Source of the DNA: Aeromicrobium endophyticum
GTDB lineage: Bacteria; Actinomycetota; Actinomycetes; Propionibacteriales; Nocardioidaceae
Reading direction: 5' to 3'
Length of the DNA stretch: 64,000 nt
NCBI RefSeq assembly: GCF_003586285.1
Contig: NZ_QUBR01000002.1
Coordinates: 1 to 64,000, forward strand
The notes under the pieces are model-generated. The model ran no database searches and had not been told where the DNA came from. It saw only the letters and a list, made by a program, of their open reading frames with translations. A program made the translations under genes and the position numbers. Shown here in pieces: positions 57,938 to 64,000 of this stretch (its first letter is position 1; each line of letters begins with the position of its first letter).

Positions 57938-59716
57938 ATGACAGAGCAGATCGCGGAGCAGCTGACCGGGGCCCAGAGCCTCGTCAAGGCGCTGGAGCAT
58001 GCAGGCGTCGACACGATCTTCGGCATCCCGGGCGGCGCGATCCTCCCGGCCTACGACCCTTTGTTCGACTCCGAGCAGATCCGCCACATCCTCGTGCGCC
58101 ACGAGCAGGGCGCCGGGCACGCCGCCCAGGGCTACGCGATGGTCACCGGCCGGGTCGGTGTGTGCATGGCGACGTCCGGTCCCGGTGCCACCAACCTGGT
58201 CACCGCGATCGCCGACGCCTTCATGGACTCGGTGCCGATCGTGGCCATCACGGGGCAGGTCGCGACGCACCTGATCGGCACCGACGGCTTCCAGGAGGCC
58301 GACATCCGCGGCATCACGATGCCGATCACCAAGCACAGCTATCTCGTGACCGACGCGGCCGACATCCCGCGCGTCATCGCCGAGGCGTTCCACATCGCCG
58401 GCACGGGCCGTCCCGGTCCGGTGCTGGTCGACATCGCCAAGGACGCGCTGCAGTCGTCGACGACCTTCGACTGGCCCACCGAGCTGGCGCTGCCCGGCTA
58501 CCGGCCCACCACGCGTCCGCACGGCAAGCAGGTGCGCGAGGCGGCCCGGCTCATCGCCGCCGCCGAGCGTCCGGTGCTGTACGTCGGCGGAGGCGTCATC
58601 AAGGCCAATGCGGCAGCCGAGCTCAAGATGCTCGCCGAGCTGACGCAGATCCCGGTCGTCACGACGCTCATGGCGCGGGGCGCCTTCCCCGACTCGCACG
58701 AGCTGCACCTGGGCATGCCCGGCATGCACGGCACGGTCGCGGCCGTCACCGCCCTGCAGCGCAGCGACCTGCTGATCTCGCTGGGCGCGCGCTTCGACGA
58801 CCGCGTCACGGGCCAGCTGTCGTCGTTCGCGCCGCTCGCCAAGGTCATCCACGCCGACATCGACCCCGCCGAGATCTCCAAGAACCGTACGGCCGACGTC
58901 CCGATCGTGGGCGACTGCCGCGAGGTCATCGCCGAGCTGATCGGCACCCTGCGCAAGCAGTCGGACGACGACGGCGTCGAGGGCGACTACGCCGCATGGC
59001 GCGAGCAGGTCCTCGGCATCAAGAAGCGCTTCCCGGTCGGCTACGACAAGCCGGCCGAGGGGCTGGCGCCCCAGACCGTCATCGAGCGGCTGAGCGCGCT
59101 GTCGGGCTCGGACGCCACCTACGTCGCAGGCGTCGGCCAGCACCAGATGTGGGCGGCGCACTACGTCGACTACGAGCGTCCCCGCCAGTGGCTCAACTCC
59201 GGCGGCGCCGGCACGATGGGCTACTCGGTGCCCGCCGCGATGGGCGCCCAGGTGGGCCTGCCCGGCTCGGTGGTGTGGGCCATCGACGGCGACGGCTGCT
59301 TCCAGATGACCAACCAGGAGCTCGCCACGTGCGCGCTCGAGGGCATCCCGATCAAGGTCGCGGTCATCAACAACTCCTCGCTCGGCATGGTCCGTCAGTG
59401 GCAGACGCTGCTGTACGAGGGGCGCTACTCCAACACCGACCTCAACACGGGCCCGGAGTCGATCGGTGCGCGCCGCATCCCCGACTTCGTCAAGCTCGCC
59501 GACGCCTATGGCTGCGTCGGGCTGCGCTGCGACAGCGAGGCCGACCTCGACGCGACGATCGAGAAGGCGCTGGCGATCACCGACCGCCCCGTCGTGATCG
59601 ACTTCGTGGTCGAGCGGGACGCCATGGTCTGGCCGATGGTGCACGGCGGTGCCAGCAACGACGACATCCAGATCGCCCGTGATCTGGCCCCCACCTGGGA
59701 CGACGAGGACATCTAG
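57938..59716 (+). CDS. ilvB: Acetolactate synthase large subunit
   Basis: The 592-residue ThDP enzyme starts branched-chain amino acid synthesis. It has the ThDP Glu region [14 protein letters not shown] and [12 protein letters not shown], and the metal-binding [15 protein letters not shown] motif with later [16 protein letters not shown] 57938 follows GAGGTAG. It is controlled by the leader peptide/attenuator upstream. Confidence 0.96.
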   Translation: MTEQIAEQLTGAQSLVKALEHAGVDTIFGIPGGAILPAYDPLFDSEQIRHILVRHEQGAGHAAQGYAMVTGRVGVCMATSGPGATNLVTAIADAFMDSVPIVAITGQVATHLIGTDGFQEADIRGITMPITKHSYLVTDAADIPRVIAEAFHIAGTGRPGPVLVDIAKDALQSSTTFDWPTELALPGYRPTTRPHGKQVREAARLIAAAERPVLYVGGGVIKANAAAELKMLAELTQIPVVTTLMARGAFPDSHELHLGMPGMHGTVAAVTALQRSDLLISLGARFDDRVTGQLSSFAPLAKVIHADIDPAEISKNRTADVPIVGDCREVIAELIGTLRKQSDDDGVEGDYAAWREQVLGIKKRFPVGYDKPAEGLAPQTVIERLSALSGSDATYVAGVGQHQMWAAHYVDYERPRQWLNSGGAGTMGYSVPAAMGAQVGLPGSVVWAIDGDGCFQMTNQELATCALEGIPIKVAVINNSSLGMVRQWQTLLYEGRYSNTDLNTGPESIGARRIPDFVKLADAYGCVGLRCDSEADLDATIEKALAITDRPVVIDFVVERDAMVWPMVHGGASNDDIQIARDLAPTWDDEDI

Positions 59717-59798
59717 TGAATGAGCGCCAGCGAATGAACCATGAGTGGCATGCAGTCGCGACTGCGTACTCTGCCTTTTCCACGCAGGAGGGACTGCG

Positions 59799-60332
59799 AT
59801 GACCACTCAACACACTCTCTCCGTCCTGGTCGAGAACACGCCGGGCGTGCTCGCGCGCGTCTCGAGCCTGTTCATGCGACGCGGCTTCAACATCGAGTCG
59901 CTCGCGGTCGGGCAGACCGAGATCCCCGAGATCTCGCGCATGACGATCGTGGTCAACGTCGACGAGCTGCCGCTCGAGCAGGTCACCAAGCAGCTCAACA
60001 AGCTCGTCAACGTGCTCAAGATCGTCGAGCTCGACTCGACCCACGCGGTCGAGCGCGAGCTGATGCTGATCAAGGTCAAGACCGATCCCCAGACCCGTGG
60101 ACAGGTGCTCGAGACCGTCAACCTGTTCAGGGCTAAGGTGGTCGACGTCGCCACGGACGCCGTGACGATCGAGGCGACCGGCGATGCCGGCAAGCTCACC
60201 GCCATGCTGAACGTCCTCGAGCCGTTCGGCATCCGCGAGATTGCCCAGTCCGGGCGCGTGGCCATCGGCCGCGGGCCCCGTTCCATCACCGACCGCAGCC
60301 TGCGCACCGTCCCCGGCGTGCAGGCCGGCTGA
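59799..60332 (+). CDS. ilvN: Acetolactate synthase small subunit
   Basis: The 177-residue regulatory subunit has an N-terminal ACT domain (HTLSVLVENTPGVLARVSSLFMRRGFNIESL) that binds valine and a C-terminal domain (ETVNLFRAKVVDVA, GIREIAQSGRVAIGRG). AGGAGGGA about six bases before the ATG is a strong ribosome site. Confidence 0.96.
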   Translation: MTTQHTLSVLVENTPGVLARVSSLFMRRGFNIESLAVGQTEIPEISRMTIVVNVDELPLEQVTKQLNKLVNVLKIVELDSTHAVERELMLIKVKTDPQTRGQVLETVNLFRAKVVDVATDAVTIEATGDAGKLTAMLNVLEPFGIREIAQSGRVAIGRGPRSITDRSLRTVPGVQAG

Positions 60333-60382
60333 CCACCACCCCGACCCCAGAACCCTTCCAAGCCCTTTCCGAGGAGACATGA

Positions 60383-61411
<1,029 letters not shown>

Positions 61412-61435
61412 CCAGCAGCACCACCCGCACCACCG

Positions 61436-61469
61436 CAGGGGCGTCGCACCGAGAGGTGCGGCGCCCCTG
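61436..61469 (+). terminator. Terminator of the ilvBNC operon
   Basis: CAGGGGCGTCGCACC (61436-61450) pairs with GGTGCGGCGCCCCTG (61455-61469), one G-T pair, around a GAGA loop 25 bases after ilvC. Confidence 0.85.
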
Positions 61470-61579
61470 TCGCGTCTGCACCGGAGTGTTCGCTCGCGCG
61501 TCGCCGGGGTGTCGCCCTGCTGGGGTTGGGTCGAGGCAGGCCCGGGGGGTCCGGTCCACCGAACCAGAGGAGCCACGTC

Positions 61580-62797
61580 ATGTCTCGTCCTTCACGGCAC
61601 CACCTCGTCGGCGGCCTGGTCGTCGCGCTCGCCGCGGCGACCGTCTCGCCCGCCGCAGCGTCCGACCACCGCGGTCATCACGGTCACCACGAGGGGGACG
61701 GTGCGCGGCTGCTCGCCCGCGCCACGCTGTCGGCGGACGTCCAGGCGCCCGGTCCTCCGTCCGGCGCCCTGGCCACCCCGGCCAACGGACGCCAGGGACC
61801 GTTCCCGGGCCAGGTCATACCTGGCTTCTCGGCGGCGATCGACAATCGCGACGGGACGTTCTGGGCGCAGCCCGACAACGGCTTCGGCGCGAAGGGCAAC
61901 TCGGGCGACTTCCTGCTGCGGCTCTACCTCGTCAAGCCGCGGTGGAGGACGGCGCAGGGCGGCAGCGGCGCGGTCGAGGTCCTGCGACACATCACGTTGT
62001 CCGACCCAGGTCACGAGATCCCGTTCCCGATCGTGAACGAGGGCACGCGCGACCGTCAGCTGACGGGCGACGACCTCGACATCGAGTCGGTGCAGCGCGG
62101 CCGCGACGGCATCTTCTGGATCGGCGACGAGTTCGGTCCGTTCATCGTGCACGTCGACGCGAAGGGGCGCGTGCTGTCCGCGCCGGTGGCCTCACCACTC
62201 GGCAGGTCGCCGCAGAACCCGCAGCTGGGCGGCGAGCAGCCCCGCACCCAGCAGAGCGGCGGGTTCGAGGCGATGGCGCAGTCACCCGACCGGCGCTACC
62301 TCTACCCGGTGCTCGAGAAGGCCGTCGTCGGTGACGCCGACGCGCGCCGGCGTGTCGTCCGCGAGTTCGACACCCGTGCGAACCGCTACACGTCCCGGTC
62401 GTGGGACTACCGGGTCGACGCCGACGCGAACCTCGTCGCCGACGCCCAGATCACGACGGGAGGCCGGCTGCTGGTGCTCGAGCGCGACGACCTCGACGGC
62501 CCCAAGGCCGTGACGAAGAAGGTGTACGAGGTGAGGCTCGGCGCGGGAGCGTCGTCCGTGCGCAAGAAGCTCGTCGTCGACCTGCTCTCGATCTCGGACG
62601 ACAAGGGCCTCAGCGAGGGCGGGGGCTGGGGGACAGGCCGTCGGTTCTCGTTCGGGTTCCAGTCGGTCGAGACGCTCGTGCCGTTGTCGGGCGGCCGCTT
62701 GCTGATCGCCAACGACAACAACTACCCGGGCAACTCGGCGCGGCGGCCCGGCACGCCCGACGACACCGAGCTGATCGTGATCGACCCGCGCACCTAG
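61580..62797 (+). CDS. Secreted esterase-like-activity-of-phytase family protein
   Basis: The 405-residue protein has a Sec signal peptide (HHLVGGLVVALAAATVSPAAAS), a His-rich stretch and then a beta-propeller-type domain: PGFSAAIDNRDGTFWAQPDNGFG, DDLDIESVQRGRDGIFWIGDEFGPF and SGGFEAMAQSPDRRYLYPVLE, hallmarks of the phytase-like esterase family. It is exported; the substrate is unknown, possibly a phosphate ester. AGAGGAG eight bases before ATG 61580 supports the start. Confidence 0.85.
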   Translation: MSRPSRHHLVGGLVVALAAATVSPAAASDHRGHHGHHEGDGARLLARATLSADVQAPGPPSGALATPANGRQGPFPGQVIPGFSAAIDNRDGTFWAQPDNGFGAKGNSGDFLLRLYLVKPRWRTAQGGSGAVEVLRHITLSDPGHEIPFPIVNEGTRDRQLTGDDLDIESVQRGRDGIFWIGDEFGPFIVHVDAKGRVLSAPVASPLGRSPQNPQLGGEQPRTQQSGGFEAMAQSPDRRYLYPVLEKAVVGDADARRRVVREFDTRANRYTSRSWDYRVDADANLVADAQITTGGRLLVLERDDLDGPKAVTKKVYEVRLGAGASSVRKKLVVDLLSISDDKGLSEGGGWGTGRRFSFGFQSVETLVPLSGGRLLIANDNNYPGNSARRPGTPDDTELIVIDPRT

Positions 62798-62873
62798 TCG
62801 CCACCTCGCCACCTCGCCTTCGCGTGCGTGAGGGCCCGCAGCGGGCGACGGAGCGTATGTGTATCGTCGGCGT

Positions 62874-62952
62874 CACACGGCCGGGGTGCCCCACGAGGGG
62901 CTGAGATGAGACCCGACGAACCTGATCCGGTTAGCACCGGCGCTAGGGAGCC
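62874..62952 (+). promoter_or_regulatory. TPP riboswitch (THI element)
   Basis: The conserved core is present: CTGAGATGAGACCC, GAACCTGATCCGGTTAGC and the closing ACCGGCGCTAGGGAG. The last block, AGGGAG (62945-62950), is also the thiM ribosome site, so bound thiamin pyrophosphate would block translation. Confidence 0.95.
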
Positions 62953-62956
62953 TGTC

Positions 62957-63760
62957 ATGAGCAGCACTGTCACGTCCGCGACCCCATCGATCGTCGCGGC
63001 GGTCCGCGCGCAGTCGCCGTTGGTGCAGTACCTGACCAACTTCGTCTCGATGGACGTCGCCGCCAACGTCCTCAACGCGGTCGGCGCGTCACCGGCGATG
63101 GTGCACGACCCGCACGAGTCGGGCGAGTTCGCCCGCCTCGCGTCCGCGGTCGGCGTCAACATCGGCACGCCGTCACCGCCTTGGGTGGAGGGGATGATCG
63201 AGGCGGCCCGTGCCGCGCACGAGGTCGGCACACCGTGGGTGCTCGACCCGGTGGCCGTCGGCGCCACGTCCTACCGCCGCCGGATCGTGGCGCAGCTGCT
63301 CGAGCACCGGCCCACCGTCGTGCGCGGCAACGCCAGCGAGATCCTCGCGATCGCTACCTCGCAGGCGGGCGGCCGCGGCGTCGACAGCGATGCCTCCTCG
63401 TCGGACGCCGTCGAGGCAGCACGGGAGCTGGCCCGCGACCTGCAGGCCGTCGTCGTGGTCACGGGGGTCGAGGACGTCGTGACGGACGGTGCGCGCACCG
63501 CGATCGTGCACGGCGGCCACCCGTGGATGCCGATGGTCACCGCGCTCGGGTGCTCGGCCACGGCACTCGTCGCCGCGTGCTGCGCCGTCGAGGAGGACGC
63601 CGTCGAGGCAGCGGTCGCGGCGATGGTGATGCTGTCGGTCGCGGGCGAGCGCGCCGGCGCGCGAGCGGCAGGTCCCGGCTCGTTCCGGGTCGCGCTGCTC
63701 GACGAGCTGGCGGCACTCGACGACGTCCGCGTGGCCTCGGCCCGGGTCGACCGGTCGTGA
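62957..63760 (+). CDS. thiM: Hydroxyethylthiazole kinase
   Basis: The 267-residue enzyme phosphorylates the thiazole moiety for thiamin salvage. It has PLVQYLTNFVSMDVAANVLNAVGASPAMV, WVLDPVAVGATSYR and the ATP/anion region VTALGCSATALVAACC. It sits directly behind a TPP riboswitch and overlaps thiE by GTGA, so both are switched off by thiamin pyrophosphate. Confidence 0.93.
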   Translation: MSSTVTSATPSIVAAVRAQSPLVQYLTNFVSMDVAANVLNAVGASPAMVHDPHESGEFARLASAVGVNIGTPSPPWVEGMIEAARAAHEVGTPWVLDPVAVGATSYRRRIVAQLLEHRPTVVRGNASEILAIATSQAGGRGVDSDASSSDAVEAARELARDLQAVVVVTGVEDVVTDGARTAIVHGGHPWMPMVTALGCSATALVAACCAVEEDAVEAAVAAMVMLSVAGERAGARAAGPGSFRVALLDELAALDDVRVASARVDRS

Positions 63761-64000
63761 CCGCCGACCTGCGGCTCTACCTGGTCACCGACCCCGGCAC
63801 CGATGGGCTCGACGACGTGGTGGCCGCGGCCGTCGCCGGGGGAGTGACCTGCGTGCAGGTGCGCGACAAGCACGCCACGACGCAGGCCCTGGCCGACCGC
63901 GCCGGTGCGCTGAGGACGCTGCTGCCCCCCGGGGTGGCCGTGATCGTCGACGACGACGTCGAGGCGGCACGGTCCGCCGACGGCCTGCACGTCGGCGCGG
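63757..64000 (+). CDS. thiE: Thiamin-phosphate synthase, N-terminal part
   Basis: From GTG 63757 the frame stays open to the window end (81 codons seen). It begins TADLRLYLVTDPGTDGLDDV and continues GGVTCVQVRDKHATT (thiazole/pyrophosphate site), the start of the ThiE TIM barrel. It joins HMP-PP to thiazole phosphate. The rest lies beyond the window. Confidence 0.9.
   Translation, partial: MTADLRLYLVTDPGTDGLDDVVAAAVAGGVTCVQVRDKHATTQALADRAGALRTLLPPGVAVIVDDDVEAARSADGLHVGA

Noticed and set aside
62862..62878. GTCACACGG as a third copy of the GTGTGACG element
   Set aside because: Only one arm and no pairing partner of the right spacing is present; it belongs to the thiM promoter/riboswitch region.

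Overview
The window is high-GC DNA (roughly 70% by eye) from an actinomycete. The gene order tlyA-nadK-recN-steA-steB-pyrG-NUDIX-xerD-parA-scpAB-rluB-tyrA-cmk-plsC-der is the actinobacterial core arrangement. Together with the thiM/thiE, gatCAB and ilvBNC blocks it fits a member of the Nocardioidaceae such as Aeromicrobium or Nocardioides; that placement is inference. Genes are dense and many start inside the stop of the gene before (ATGA or GTGA overlaps). No phage, insertion sequence, CRISPR array or large horizontally acquired island was seen.

Layout. 1-103: 3' end of a 5S rRNA gene (the end of an rRNA operon) and its terminator. 176-8452: TPR protein, short ssb, HAD phosphatase, tlyA, nadK, recN and the envelope/division pair steA-steB. 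8459-19411: pyrG with a structured leader, a NUDIX hydrolase, xerD, a ParA plus small putative DNA-binding partner plus ScpAB condensin module, rluB, tyrA, cmk, plsC and der, followed by tRNA-Pro(GGG). 19708-24000: accessory genes: a flavin monooxygenase/RidA operon divergent from a TetR regulator with clear operators, a gene remnant, a lipoprotein and a siderophore-interacting protein. 24062-32427: LOG, NUDIX, an esterase, two divergent S4-domain genes, oxidoreductases, cysteine desulfurase and mnmA. 32527-43863: MetE-like protein, ligA, glyoxalase-like and epimerase genes, small hypotheticals, an RluA-type synthase, an unusual three-part flavoprotein and GtrA. 44016-47331: gatCAB. 47475-56668: hydrolase, ATP-grasp, glycosyltransferase/epimerase pair, satD and partner, ilvD and a zinc-motif SDR. 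56757-61411: two tandem paralogous lipoproteins and the ilvBNC operon with an attenuation leader. 61580-64000: secreted phytase-like esterase, TPP riboswitch, thiM and the start of thiE.

Main observations. (1) A small palindromic element with ends like GCGATGTGTGACG occurs twice (10887-10966 and about 54423-54489). The first copy lies between two exact 15-bp direct repeats and appears to have split an ancestral ATGA overlap between the NUDIX gene and xerD, leaving a 32-codon bridging ORF. (2) Four GGTGGA-N(0-3)-TCCACC palindromes are packed between gatB and a convergent hydrolase. One of the hairpin loops there resembles the loop of another intergenic palindrome before tRNA-Pro. (3) About twenty genes have a -10-like hexamer exactly 5-7 nt before the start codon, which predicts widespread leaderless transcription; this includes two S4-domain genes sharing overlapping -10 boxes. 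(4) Two promoters carry clear operator architecture: the monooxygenase promoter, where a 17-bp palindrome is exactly the -35/-10 spacer, and the satD promoter, with two 18-bp direct repeats.
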